Shown here in pieces: positions 9,635 to 23,110 of a stretch of DNA of 64,000 nt. Below the pieces are notes generated by a model. It saw only the letters and a program-made list of their open reading frames with translations. It had not been told where the DNA came from and did no database searches. The position numbers and the translations under genes are program-made. The stretch is taken from NCBI GenBank assembly GCA_013398955.1, contig VWPU01018751.1, positions 29,778 through 93,777 on the forward strand, read 5' to 3'. Each line of letters starts with the position of its first letter. The stretch's first letter is position 1. The stretch comes from Callaeas wilsoni. Lineage: Eukaryota; Chordata; Aves; Passeriformes; Callaeidae.

Positions 9635-12600
9635 AGCAAAGTCTTAAACAGCTAAAGCAGCAATTCTGTGCTTTTACCAACAGATGGACTGGCTGTCAGC
9701 ATCCACACACTGAAGTATTTGAAATACTTGTAACAAAGCTCAGTGCATCCCACTTTAACAAGAACTCTCTGTCAACCACCAGTTACAGCCGGTAGAAGCA
9801 TGCTTTGACCATGTGACCCAGAAAGCCGGAGACCAAACCAGCTTCTTACTGCAAAGACTGTGAAAGATCCTCCCAGCGAATCAGTTACGGCTGCAAAAGG
9901 AGCAGTAACTCCTTAGAGATGTATATCCTTGTGCAAACCCCCTTGGATACTAATTTAGTGCTAATAAAAAGAGGAAAACTGATGAAATGCCTGTCTATAG
10001 GACAGAGGTGCTCTCCAGCTGAGAAAGGCAGTGCACAGAGAAACGGAACAAATACTCTTCCTATTATCTGAGCTATCTGCTTTGCGGGGGGGAAGTGTAG
10101 CACCATTTCTCTTGCAGTGCTCACTTATAAAGCAGAATAAGTGTGTCAAATCTGTTACAGTCATGAAGCTGTAGCACAGTGCCTCCAGGACTGCAGGAGC
10201 CCAAAGACAATGAACAGCCTAAGCCAGGCAGCAAACACTGCCCTCTCTGGGTTGGTCTGAAATGCAAGAACCATTTCAACAGGGGTGGAAGACTTTTTTA
10301 TTAAAATACCTGAAGCATCAGATTTGTCACTGAGGCTCTATTTTCAAAAGTTTGATCCTTGTATTAAAAAAACCCGAACAAACAAAAAAGCAAACAAACC
10401 CCCAAACAAAACCCCCACAAACAACAAAACAAACAAATAAAACCCCACAAAAAAATTCCCACAGGTAGTCCGAATGCAAGCCCCAGCCACCAAAGTGTTG
10501 CCACAGTTCAGGAACACACCCTGAGGATACGTTTCGTGCACCGGTAGCACCAGCTTACACCAACTCAGCCAGCACAGATGCGTTTAAGAAGGCTGCGGCT
10601 CCCGTGGGCCAAGCTGCAAGAAGGAGATGGCTCCCCAGACACCCGGGCTAGTGGCAAATGTTTAGGTAGAAAATGATCATGCAGCAACAGGCTGCAAAAC
10701 AGGATTGTAACAACATCCTCTGGAGCACGCCTTGCCGAGGGCTGGGCAGCGGTTCTGATCTGAGCTGCGGGGGGAAATGCACAGTTACTTGGGCTGGGAC
10801 AGATAATGAACTGCAGAGTGAAGAGCAGATTTTGTTACATGTTTTAATGTCAGTATCCTAAGCAACGAGCGTTGCAACAGACAAGGCACAGGATATACAA
10901 ATACGTTGCTATAGATATCTGGTCCTGCCTGGTAAACTCGTGTGAACTTCTTTCCTGCCCTGCGGCAGAAGCCGACACCCACATACCAGCCACTGCAGCA
11001 CCTGTCTCATTTTCCCAGGCTGCAGACACCCAGCCGAAAGTAACACCTTTCGATAAAGAGTGAATTGCAAAAACGAGTATCTTCACCTCTTGAAAAGCTA
11101 ACAATAGAAGCAGTGAGATAAAAGAAAAATCTTAATCAATAATGCTGCAAAAATTTCGAACCCTGCAGGCTTTTGAGATGCGAAAGGCTGGTGCCAAGAG
11201 GGGCTGAAGCTGCTTCTGCTGCTGCCTTCAGGGAAACAGAAAGAAAAACGAAACCTGACAAGTGAAGAAAAGACCACTGTAAATAAATAAATGGTCTTTT
11301 AAAATTTTTCACTTTCAGTGGCTAATTCTGGTTTTATTTATAACATTTTATTTTAGAAACATTGCTTATTTGCAACTTACTTCCAAGTTCAATCCTTTTC
11401 AGAAGTTTATCAAAAAAGTGGGTGAAGGAGAAGGACCACCCCATGTACCACCCACCTCTCAGTTTCAGAAAACTCAGTAACAATTCACGTATGTTCATTG
11501 AATGTCCTTCTGAAAGGTGGAGTGAATTGGTAAAGAGACCTCAAGCCACCCCACTGTGTAAGCTTACCCATAAACTCATCCTCAGGAACGGTGTGGTCTT
11601 GAAAAACTGATTCCATGTCTGGGATGAAAATCCATTATAAATAACCACCTATCCCCCACCTTGCCAAGGAAAGATATAATTACAAATACTCCAACCCTGC
11701 AAATGGCTGTGTGAGACAAATATTTCTAGGCTGGCACGTTCATTTCATGGAGTCAGCTGCAAAGGCTGAAACATCAGAAATTCACTTACAGGTGTCTGGA
11801 TTGCTCCCATCTATTGAAGTCACTTTATTCAGGATTATATTCCTGATTTACAGGGAAAAGTCAGTTATTTAAAAAACAAATTTAAAAAAATAAATTTAAA
11901 AAAAAAATTTTAAAAATCAGTTATATAATCGCGTACATTAACGTGAGAACCATCTTACATTCGGATCACAAGTGTGTGGTGAAGAGGTGTTTGCAGATCA
12001 CAGTGGTAGGATCTTTCCAGGTCCTGGAGTGACAGCGAGGAGCCAGGGCATGCTGACACCTGCTGCACCCACTGCTACCCGCTGTGCCCACCAACGCTGA
12101 CCCCCACCAGCAGAGGAGAGCTTGCCATGGATGGTATGGTTACCAACTACTGAAAAGAAGCAAAAGAAACAGAAACTACCCCCAAACATTCATGAATTGT
12201 TGATAACGAGTAAGAAATGAGACCCATGTTGGGACTACAAACGTGGCAGTTCCTTTGGGAGCTCTCCATGATATTCTCCAGCTCAGGGAGGACAGCTTAT
12301 TACTGTAAAGGGCAAATATTCCCAATGCAGTAAGAAAAGCACAGAAATATTTCAAGTAAATTAGGAAATTGGGTTAATTTGGGTGGGAGCAGTTTGGGCA
12401 GTAATGCAGCTTGTGATTGCAGACAGGAAAAGAAAATCATGAGTGGATTTTCCTCATCTCCTCCCTTTGTCCATTTTTTTTAAACAAAACCAAGGGAGAA
12501 GCAGCCAGTCCTATTTTTTCAGACGCTGTGCAAAGCTGGCAAGGCTTAAAAAAAATACAGTTTGTTTACACAATATTGCAGATCAAGGAAAATATGTCTG

Positions 12601-15600
12601 CACAATGTCTTAGTGCACGAGGTCTTTTTCTGAGAAGGTTGGGTTGCATGAGGAAAAACCAACGTCATGTTCACTGAATATAGTATTGTAATTCATAATT
12701 TTTAATAAAACTCAGTGAGTGCTGGCTTGCAGGATAGGGAAAGGTTCCTGATGGGAACTGAGAAATCAGAGAGAACATTTTTAGAAAAAGGGAAGAAAAG
12801 TGACAAAAATTTGCACAAGGCACTGTGTTAATATAATTAAAACCACAGAAGTAGCAGAGTTGGCCTGTTCTGTCATTAGATTTTAGAAGTTTCCTATGAT
12901 GCATTTATTTAATTGATGAAGGTAAATCACAGAAGAATTCTCTACGGAATAATTACAGCCCTGGGAGAAAGGAACCCAGATTATATTTCAGAAGAATTAG
13001 TCAAACTCTGGCAGAAACAAGAGCCAGCCAATGGCACCGGAGCAAATTCCAAAGCATCAGAGCCACTCCTGTGGAGAAGATGGAGAGTTTGGGGACAATG
13101 ACACCAGCTAACCAGACAATGACAGATGATACCCAGCCCTCAGGCGTGGTCTGCAAGACCATCCTCACTGCTAATGATGCCTAAATAAAAAAACAAGGAA
13201 AAGATCTGACATCCTTCTCTTCCCCAACTGCAGGCACTGTGCTGAGATACGGGCTTGGAGGAATCAAGGGGATTTCAGCACAGCTAATTTGAAACAGAGC
13301 AGGGAAGAGAGTTGGCTTTGCTTTCAAAGAGTGAAAATAAGCCTTTTTATTTAACTAAAAAAGCATTCTTTAGCAGGTGTATCCTTCGTGAAAAGATGCT
13401 CCAAAATGTGGCTTTGGAGATATGCCAACCACCTACCTTTAACAAAAATTCAACATTAACTAAAAGTATTAAGATACACTGGGAGGAGAAAATAAATCAA
13501 CCAAAAGGGAAAGATTTTTTGTCGCCAACATGTTCAACCTCCAAATACAAAGCTATTGCTAATAATTTCTACTACTAATACATGGGGGTTTTTTGTTCAA
13601 AAAATATTAAATCTAATATATATGCACCCATTTATTTTATTAATCTAGATTTCTAAAGTACCTTTTTTTAAAAAAACTGATCATCACTTCAAAATAGCAC
13701 AAAAACCATTAGTTAAATTCCTTGTAAAAATACACTCCACTAAGCCAAAATTTTTCTTAAAACAGTGTTCTATTTCCCCTTCAGTAGTAAACACTAATAG
13801 CAGTAATCAAATTGTTTCACACCTTTATTTTCCTGTTTGTTAAATGAAAAAAACCACTGACGTTTCAAATCTAATAGCAAACCTAGAGTTTAACATTTCT
13901 GGATTTTTTTTCCTTACAGAGATGTGAATTAAAAACTGAGCGTGATATAACTGCATGAGAACAGCATCCCAGCCATAAGGAAGGAACCTGGTTCTGCTGG
14001 ATGCAGCAATTCAAGGAGCAGGAGACCAAATCTGCTGGTAGGAATCAGCCCAAGCTCTACAATAGCTAAGGATATTACTCAAGTTGGTGCATATGACTGT
14101 ACCAATCTCACAGGGGATTTTTTAAAATTAATTTTTAGAATCAAGGAGCCAAAATTGCAGCAACTACTATCCTGTGCAGGAAAGCCATGGACCCAGGACA
14201 CACCCTAGACCAAAGCATCACACCGGGAACACGATGCAAGGTTTGTGTTCAGGTTGTTATCAGGGCAGCCTCTGTGCCTTGAGAACACTATGGCGAGCAC
14301 CTTGTGTTGGACTACAGCAACATTTATGCTGGGATGTGGACACCCAGCTGTCCTGCAGTGTCCTGCTGTCCTCCCTGGGTGGCAAGGACTGCCCGCGCCA
14401 AGGCACACTCAGGCTGGTGGCTCCCCACAGGCAACCACCTGGGGAACGGCACTCGTGGGCGTTTGCCCAAGGCAGTGCCTTGATGGTGTGAGCTCCAGAG
14501 CAACTGATCACAGGGATGAACGGAGCATTGGTGTTCCTGTTAGGTGGATCCTGAACACAACGGGCCCTTTTGACCAGCAGTGATATAACAGACCATCTCT
14601 CTGGCCATGCATGATGCTCAGGGATACAGTAAAACCTCCTCTCACCTCTCGCTTCAGCTTCCATCATTAAAAATGGGAGAGTTATCTCCAGAAAACAGCA
14701 AACCATGTGATTTTGTGACTAGTCCCTCTAAAATCCATGCAAAAATGGGCACTATCCCTTCATTGTGCTGTCAGAGACAGCACTGACTGGACTCTCCCAG
14801 CAGTCAAGACCAAGGCAAGAGGAAGCTGGTGCAGCAGCACAGCAGGACACCTCCAGTCCCAGCCCACACATTTAGTAGTTGCAACTTCCATTAATCCTGA
14901 ACACTCAAGAGTTTGATTTGCTCTTAAATGCATTCACTATAAATTATGCAGAAGAACAATATGACCGCCTGTCTCCAAGAAAAGGAGTGCTCCATATTAG
15001 AGGAGAAAAGTGACAGTGGTAATTTTAAGGGCACCAAGAACAGCCCTATGAAAACCCTTTCTCTCTTCTGGCATTTCTGTGTAGCATTTAACACTTCAAT
15101 GCAATCATCTTGGAAGCAAACCATGCAATCTGCACTCAAGACATCACTTTTCTCATTAACCTCCACCACAGGACTCCATCCTCAGCAATACCCACACCAA
15201 ATGTGTTTTTCCGAGCGCTGTGGATGAGGGCTGCCTGGAGCTGAGCCTCTGTTAGCAGGCTGGGTAAGAAACAAATGGAAAATCAAATCACGCTGAATTT
15301 TATATTTATATCTAAGTGATGCCAGTAGTGGCCAAATGGGTGTATTTTCCTCCCTAACTGGGTATAGTAACAGGAAGGAGATGTGATGCAGGTTTTGAAG
15401 CAGGAAGCATCCCAACAGGCGTGGGATGAGAAGAGCTGACCTCCACCTGAGACCACATATGGGGCACATCCTGTCCCACCGCCTTGGTGCCGCATCGGTG
15501 AAAGTCTCAATTGCAATAACAGGAAATGTGCCTTCTCTCAACAGTGGTGCTGAAGATGGACATTCACGTTCACATGAGGAGAAGGGAATGAAGGAGAAAA

Positions 15601-18600
15601 TCTACTCTTGATACCCCCTTAAAATTGCGCTCTCAGGTGGAATGATCGTCATGAACTTTGTTTTAGCAAATGCAAAAAGAGCACCAAATTTGTAAGGTTT
15701 TAAGATATCAGGCCATGGACAGATAAGTTTTCCTGGGTATGGCCACACCAGGTGGTCAGGATACTGACCTCAGCCATTTTGCAACCTCTAATTTATCACT
15801 CTGGTCTCTGAAAAGACCCTAAGCTACACCTGGTATCAAATACTAGTCTGCTCCTGCTTCTAACAGGACTAAAAAAGTCCTATTAAACCAAATTCTGCAT
15901 CTTTTGCAAACCAAGATCCACACTAGATCCACACCAGGCTGGCTTTTTTTTTTTTTTAAATTTCCCTTCCCCAAGGATAACATTATCTATTTTCCTGGAA
16001 ACTTTCAGCAACTTTTCTGCAGGAGGAGAAGGTATCCTGTACGAGAAACCATGTCAACAAGATCTTTCCGTAAATGCAACATTTGCGTAAGATCAACACA
16101 ATAATTTATCATTTATTTTTTCCTCTTGAAAGGAACAGGAAAAAAGTGTTTAAAGGCTGTGGCAGTGGTTAAAAGGAGGGCTCTGATGGTGGAGGATGGT
16201 GCAGGAATCGAAAGTTTCTGAAGTGATGCCTTCTCCTGGGGCGTGCACATATCATCTTTCAGCACACAACAGCAAGGCCGCTTCCCTTTGCCTTCAAGCC
16301 TGCTAACAGCTCTTTGTTGGCACTACAGATGTTGGAAAGGGAAGGCCAGCAAATGTACCGCCCTTAGGGTCAGAGGAGTCGGTTCCACAACTGATGTAGA
16401 CGTTTGGAGTCACACTGGCATTGGGGAAGAGGTTCCTGCCAGAGGAAGATGAAGCTTTATCTGCTCAGCTGAAGGCAGTCTGGACCATGGGAGAACCAGG
16501 TAAATCCTCCAACTGACACTCTGTCCTGACTGAGCCTATAATTCAGGCTCTTCTTTCCTCTCCCTGCAAACACAGGCATGATCCTGCTGCTGGACTTCTC
16601 TGAGATAAATGCAGCATAACAGAAATAATCCCACATTTCCCCACCCCTGCTCTGAAGAGAGTAAGCCGTAGTACCTTAAGAGAATTTTAGGTGCTCGCAT
16701 TCTTGTGGTTAACACTACTGTTTTAGCTTCTTGACCCTCTATTGCAGAGATCATGACTTGTCAGACCTATTTTGGGACCTCCTTTAAGTTTCACAACTAA
16801 AACTCAGTGGCAGGAATCAAATAGCCTCCCAAAGGAAGGTCAACCCTCGTATTTCCTCTGCCACTGACATTTCCAACTGCAGGAGGATGGTGAGGCAGGG
16901 TAGACAGATGGGCATTTATACATCCCATAGCCCAGGACAGAGCTCTTCAGCATTCTGGTGCCCAAACTCTGTATTTTAGAAAAGGAGAGGAGCCGCAGCT
17001 AAGGATGACCCTGCTGAACAATAGCACACAGCCCTGGTGCGCTGGGTTTGGAGCGACTCCAAGCAGGGTGGGACTGTAAGAAAGTGGACAAAAGCTTTGG
17101 ATAGAGATCTACAGGGAGGAAGCGCTTCCTACTTCCTCCACAGAAAGGACCAGGGCTTTAAATAAACCTCCTTCTGAGCTCTGCTGAAAACCAAAAGGGT
17201 TGCTGCTGGAAGAAAGTCCTGTCTGGCTGGGACCCGGCTGAAGGCTGATGGGGCTCTCCCAGGGAATTCTGCTGCTCTGCTGCAGTTTCCAACATGCTGA
17301 TGGGAAGTGGGGGAGGGCTGGGCTGCCCACAGTCCCATTGTGAATGGCATCATCCAGACAAAAAAGTCTGTAAAACCTCAAGACAGGGCTCTCAGCTCTG
17401 CCACCAAAGGTGCAGAGTCAGACTTGCCCATCAAGCACATCTTTTGATGAAAAGGGTAAATCAAAGTGTACATTTATACTTTGTAATGCTATTTCAACAC
17501 CATGCCATTTCTCAGACCCATTTACCTTTTAGCCCTTTCTTGTATGGCCTATAGGGCTGCGGCAGCACCTTTATTCTGATGGACAGAGACATTCAACCTG
17601 CTCCATCCCCTTCAGCTCCTTTCCACCCTCCCCACCTCTGCAGCCACATGGGATCTTCCCCTCTTGCCTCTCTCCTGCCTGTCACATATACACACATAGA
17701 CCATGAACATGGGAACCAGGGTTGGGCTATGGGTTGGGCAACAATACTGATAAGCAAATGATTGGCATTGACGAAAACCACTCCACTCCTAACAAATACC
17801 AATAGAATATTTATTTTGCTTGTATGTAACAGAATTAGACCCTAAACACAGTAATACATACTTGCAAACCCCTCAGGTCTTTCTTCTGTTCAGTACCACA
17901 TCAATTTTTTTATCCATCCATTTTAGTGTACATATTCAGTTGTAATAACCCCCATCTTCCCGGTTCTCCACCCTGAGCATCAGCCCACAGCAAGAAGCCT
18001 GTTTGTTGTTTTTCAACCTGTCCTTAGTCTGCTAGACCACCCATTGCTTACAACCCAAAAGAAGACAACTTGTGCTGTGCCAAAATTGCTAAAATTTACA
18101 TCTCAGATATTTTCAGTGGTCTGGAAGACTTAATAACAGAAAATAAGAGAGAGAAGGAAGGAAACCATGGGTTTGGAAAATGTCAGCCTAGACAGACTAA
18201 GAAGAAATGTGGAAAAAATATACTTCAAATTATATTCTCAAAACAAAAACAAAGCTATAGGCAGGACAGAAAGACCTGAGTTGTGCACACATTTCTGCTA
18301 CAGTAAGAAAAGGTTTTGCTCTGCAATGGGATCGACTAAGCAAAGTTCACATTCCTGGAGGAAAAAATTATTTCATGAATGGCTTTGCACAAAGCAATTA
18401 CCCACCAGTTAGGAACAGACATCTGTGATATTTACCTGCCGAGAGTCATTGAAACTGCACTTGGTCCAAATTTGGGAGAGAAAGTTATCAACTCCTGTCA
18501 GCTTTACAAAGGAGTGAAAGAGTCAAAACTACTTCTCATAGTAAGTATCTGCTAGGCTCTGGCTTCACTGGACAGCAAACTGCTCTCAATAAATGTACTG

Positions 18601-21600
18601 TGCTTATAAAATTCCTGGCTTTTCTCTAGTAATTCACACCCCATGGCAATCTGGTGAGCACTCAGCTGGGGAGGTGACTTTGTTGGGCTGAAATAAGGCA
18701 AAGTGCAGTAAGAAGCAACCCATGCCAACAGCAAATTTGCAGCCAAGAGTGAGAGGGGCAGACCTGCTCAAGTGCCAGCCCTGGAGAGGCATATCCACCA
18801 CTGGCATGCAAAGATGCTGAATGTCACTGCTCCTGCAAATTCAACACAGGTATTATAGGTTATTTCTCTATTTCTAGTTATTTCTAAGCTGTCCTAATGT
18901 CCTATTAGCTTTTGTTACTCAGCTTTGTCCTAATGGCTTCTGTACAGAGCTATGTCAGAGTGGATGTATCTTAATATACTTGTACTTTAATGCAGTCAAT
19001 ACTCATTATTTTCAATATTCCTGAAGACTACCTGCTCCTCTCGGTAAAACTATGTTCAGGCCCTGGTATGGCAGATGTAGCGTCACTCACTGATTTTCTT
19101 CCTGAGCTTTATCCCAAAAGCTAGCCAGGCTTTGCTCCCACCACCCCAGCCAAGGCCTCATTCCTCTACTGGCTCAAAATCATCTTCTAACTCAAGCTCA
19201 AATGTACTCAGTTCTGGTGACCACATTTGCTCTGATCCCAACACCGTCTTCTCTGGAACTTCCCCTCTGCTACACACAGGGATAGAGAGCCATCACTCCC
19301 ACATCAGCCTTGGCTTTCCTGGTTTAACAGACCAAGTTCTTCTTGCCTCCTCTCAGACGCAGTTTCCTTTCCCTGTGTCACAGAAATCCTCCCCTGCACT
19401 TACTGCAGTGACAGCCTCCTGACCCCTGGCACCGCACGCACCATCTCAACACCAAGTTTCCTTATCTGCACTGGGAACTCATCCAAGAAGGGGATTTGCC
19501 TTTTGACCTTAGTGCCTTGGGTCAATCTGTGTTCTGCTCTGCCTGGCCTCTCCTCCACTCTTCCAGTGAGCAGCTTCTCCCCTGTTCAGGGACGGACTAC
19601 CCCCGTGTTTCATGCCTTTTCTGTGCCTGCCATCCTCAGGGGTACCCTGTTCTCTCAGAATGACATCCTGATCTTCTTCCATGCTGATGGCAAATGGCAG
19701 TGTCATGGCACCAGATACGTGACCTGTGCACCCCCGAATGTGGAGCTTCAAAACCCACCTGCTGAGAAGGTCTAATGGACGAGATGTAAAGCTCAGAGGA
19801 AAAATAATGTCAAGAAGTAAGTGATCCAGCACATTACTGGAACATCTCCACATGTAAAACCTAGTAGTGCAAGTCATACAAAGATTTTTCCAGTTTCTTC
19901 TTCAGCTCTCAGTGTCAGGTGAATGAGGAGGACCACTTCTACCACTCATCCAGTGCATGAACAGGGAATAATAGCCTATGTGTTTTAAAAACAAAACAGT
20001 AGGGTTGTACAAAGCCAGCCAACCAACCAACCAAATGGAACCACACCCTCAACTAGCGGAGACCACAATCACTTTGTATTTGCTATTCAGTAGGATGTGT
20101 GTACTACACACATATATTTCTACTTTATTCAAAATAACAAAATAAAGAGGTTTTTTTCTCCTCATAAAGGATGAGATTCAGATCTGGCACATCAGAGGAA
20201 CAGCTGAAACAAACAGAAATGCCATCAGGCAGTTTGCTCTGAAAATACAGTAAAAAAATCCTCCCTTCCTAAGCAGTGAAAAAGGTGACTGAAAACACCC
20301 CTGAACGCTACAAGCAGGCTGTAGCCCACTTGGAGCGTGAGGGGCCTCAGGATCCACTGTGGGGGCAGTGGAAGCAGTTCAGCAAATATTCATGCACACT
20401 TACAGACACACGGTGCTTGTAGTCAATGAGAGATTTGCTGCTGAGAAAAGCACTTTTTTTCCCCTTTTAAAGAAATTTTACATCAAAAGAGGTGTGTCTT
20501 TGTTGCTCTAACCCATGGGTGGGCCTACAGGGATCTAGCACAACTCTTCCCCTAGCTCCAAGCAGCATTTTCACCAGAGCAACACAACATGACCTCCTGC
20601 AAACTAGAAAGTCCCTCTGGACTGGATCACTGTGCAAGCCAATGGATGGGGAGAAACTGTAAAAATACCCCAAGTTTGCCAGAACTTTGGGCTATGCCAT
20701 AATGGCATTTGGATGTACACTGGGGCATGCAGGCATCCCTGGCCAGGCACAGGTCTGCTCAGCTGGGCACTAGCTCCAATGGCCCATCACTGCTGACACG
20801 TGAGTCATGAAAAACGTCCCGGCATGCCACTGAATAAAATTTGTGTGTGCATAAAACCCCTCATATTGACTTTTCCTATGGAAAGTGACTGCTTCTCCAC
20901 CGACACTGCTCTTTTCAGCAGGGAGGAAGCTGCAGCAGCACATTTCTCCAGGCTGCACCACAAACCCACAGGGGCTGCTGGGAGCACCTCAGGCAAAGCT
21001 CACAGAGCTCTTCAAAAACAGAGCACCACTCTCTACCCACAAATAACCCCACTAAAACACATCCAATTTCTTGGCACTGCTGTTACCACCAGGATTTCCA
21101 AAGCTGCAGCTTTCCAGGAGAAATCCATGGCATGCACACACTCCAGACTGCGCTACCTTTGATATGAATAGCCTGGTTTCAAGCATCCATACAAGCAGAG
21201 GGAGCTCCCATTTTTTCAATAAGAGCACACCTTAGGCTAGTACAAGTTAAAGTTAACCAGTGGCAAAGCCTACTGCTCCAGCTCTGTAAGGGGGAACATC
21301 TGCCAGTGGCTGCCCCTACACAAAAGCAAGATGCTGAAGGGCTCCTGCTGCGATGCAGAGAAGTAGCAGCTGAGATCTTGCTTCTGCCATGCCAAGCACT
21401 ATATACTGGGCCAAAAAGAGCCTGTTGCTGTGCCAAAAAGTGGGTGATTCAAGCTGAAAGGCAGCTGTTGGGACTTCCCTGCTTTGCCAGGCAGCTGGCT
21501 GCAGAAACACATTTTGCAGCAGCAAACATCACTCTGGACTGATGAGGTGGAGAGTCCTTTCAAATCAGTCCTTAGCAGGTTAAAGATGGGCTAGAGGTAG

Positions 21601-21906
21601 GGGAGCTGCCTGATAAATGCCAATGCTTGGCAAGCAAAAAAAAAGAGAACAGGCTTCCTCTCTTCAAAAGGTTATGGTCCTTTTTCCTACTGCTGCCTTC
21701 CAGTCCATTAAATATCATTAAATTTACCCTGACTGAAAATATTAGAGGTCTCATGTCTTAAACTTGAAGAACATTTTTTCCACTCAGACAGAGGAATTTT
21801 GCTTACCCTCAGCAAGCAGTAGTGCCAATAGTTGTTAAAGTACAGTATAAATATTAGCCCTTGCCAGTAAACAAATGCAAATTTTGGCACCAGATCAGAC
21901 TGAAAT
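9635..21906. other. Intron 1 stretch, no gene seen
   Basis: Ordinary intronic DNA between the LTR and a CR1 copy. A C/A-rich low-complexity run at 10365-10460 is followed by a small patch of raised CpG at 10570-10990. A-rich patches lie near 11875-11925. Open frames such as 14245-14706 on both strands and 19132-19422 have no recognisable domains. No RNA gene was recognised. Confidence 0.68.
10365..10460. repeat. C/A-rich low-complexity stretch
   Basis: A simple-sequence run made of AAAC/CAAA-like units with four C runs (10373-10375, 10399-10403, 10412-10416, 10443-10446). On the minus strand, the HPCAL1 sense strand, these are G runs separated by T-rich loops. A G-quadruplex is conceivable but weak, because two loops exceed 20 bases. 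The open frames across it encode low-complexity peptides and are not genes. Confidence 0.8.
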
Positions 21907-22470
21907 AATCACATAATCACAGAACGGTTTGAGTCAGAAGGGACCTTTAAAGATCATCCAGTTCAATCTCCTGCCATAGTCAGGGACACCTTACACCAGA
22001 CCAGGTTGCTCAAAGCCCCATCTAACCTGGCCTTGACCACTTCAAGACATGAGGCATCCACCACTCTGGGCAACCTGTTCCAGGTCCTCACCACCCTCAC
22101 AGTAAATTTCTTCCTTATGTCCAATCTAAACGTACCCTCTTTCAGTCTAAAACCATTCCTCCTTGTCCTGTCACTACAGGCCCCTGAAAATACCCCACCT
22201 CTCTCCATCTTTTTTATAAGCCCCTTCATATTGAAAGATTGCAATGAGGTCTCCTTGGAGCCTTCTCCAGGCTGAACAACTCCAGCTCTCTCAGCCTTTC
22301 CTCACAGGAGAGGAGCTCCTTCCCCCCGACCATCTTTCATGACCCTCCTCTGGACTCCGTGCAACAAGTCCATGTCCCTTCCTGTGCTGAAGGCTCCTGA
22401 GCTGGACTCAGTGCTCCAGGTAAGGTCTCACCAGAGCAGAGGGTCAGAACACCTCCCTCATACCTGTCAA
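21907..22470 (-). mobile_element. CR1 LINE 3' fragment, about 560 bp
   Basis: The longest repeat copy in the window, in minus orientation (same sense as HPCAL1). On the plus strand it starts with the inverted tail AATCACATAATCACAGAACGG. It then shows AGGGACCTTTAAAGATCATCC, CCAGGTTGCTCAAAGCCCCAT, TTCCTTATGTCCAATCTAAA, the TCTCCTTGGAGCCTTCTCCAG block and the CTGGACTC-x-GTGCTCCAGG block. These are all landmarks of the CR1 3' region. The far end fades at about 22440-22470. The ORFs of 80-93 codons here are remnants of the repeat. Confidence 0.95.
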
Positions 22471-22899
22471 CACCTTGCACAGAAAAGCCCAGCTGAGGAA
22501 TACCAACAAACTAAAACTCTTAGTGCCAAACTGAAGGTTCGGTGACAACTCATATTAAACAAATTAGCTACTTAGATTATTAAAACACTCGAGACCTGCT
22601 TTACTTCCTTCAGTGTATGCTCTACTAATCTCTACACTCCTCTCAGTCTCATAAAGCAATTTAAACAAATCCATTTCACTTTCAGTTTCTGACCAGAGAA
22701 AGCTCCATGTGTTCACAAGCTACCAGGATTTCTTTTTTTAATAAGAAATGTTATTCTCCATATACTTTCAATAAATAATCCCACTGAGTTTAGGCATGAA
22801 ACTAAGTAGGCAAGAATGTAAATTGGTGCTTCTGCTCCAAAACACTTCCAGCCTCACCTAAGGAGTGACTTGGCTGGAAAGCTATTTATTGGAACAAAG

Positions 22900-23110
22900 A
22901 GGCCGAGTGATGCAGGAGCGCTGAAGGCACGGCAAGGAGGGCAGGGAGCGTAATACCTAAGCCAGTTATGTAAGCGGGGAAGCACGGGGTGAAAGGACAG
23001 GAGGACTCTGCGGGACGCGTGGCAGCCAGCCTCCGAAAGCTCATAAGGAGCTTTGGTAGGACCCGGCTGCCCCGGCGGTGGGGCAGGTGACAGAAGCCAG
23101 GCTCCAGCAC
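22900..23110. promoter_or_regulatory. CpG-enriched patch, possible alternative promoter
   Basis: About 200 bases with a clear excess of CG dinucleotides (GGCCGAG, AGCGCTG, CACGG, GAGCG, AAGCGGGG, GGGACGCG, CCCGGC, CCCCGGCGGT) set in a CpG-poor intron. A consensus splice donor on the minus strand lies just downstream in the gene's direction: TTAG|GTGAGG, with the last exon base at 22858. Together these could mark an alternative non-coding first exon of HPCAL1. This is inference; no transcript evidence is available here. Confidence 0.25.

Noticed and set aside
10365..10460. G-quadruplex on the minus strand
   Set aside because: Four G runs exist, but one is only three bases and two loops exceed 20 bases, so a stable quadruplex is unlikely; kept only as a low-complexity feature.
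14245..14706. Overlapping open frames of 105-148 codons on both strands
   Set aside because: Mutual shadows in a locally GC-rich stretch; no motif or family similarity recognised on either strand.
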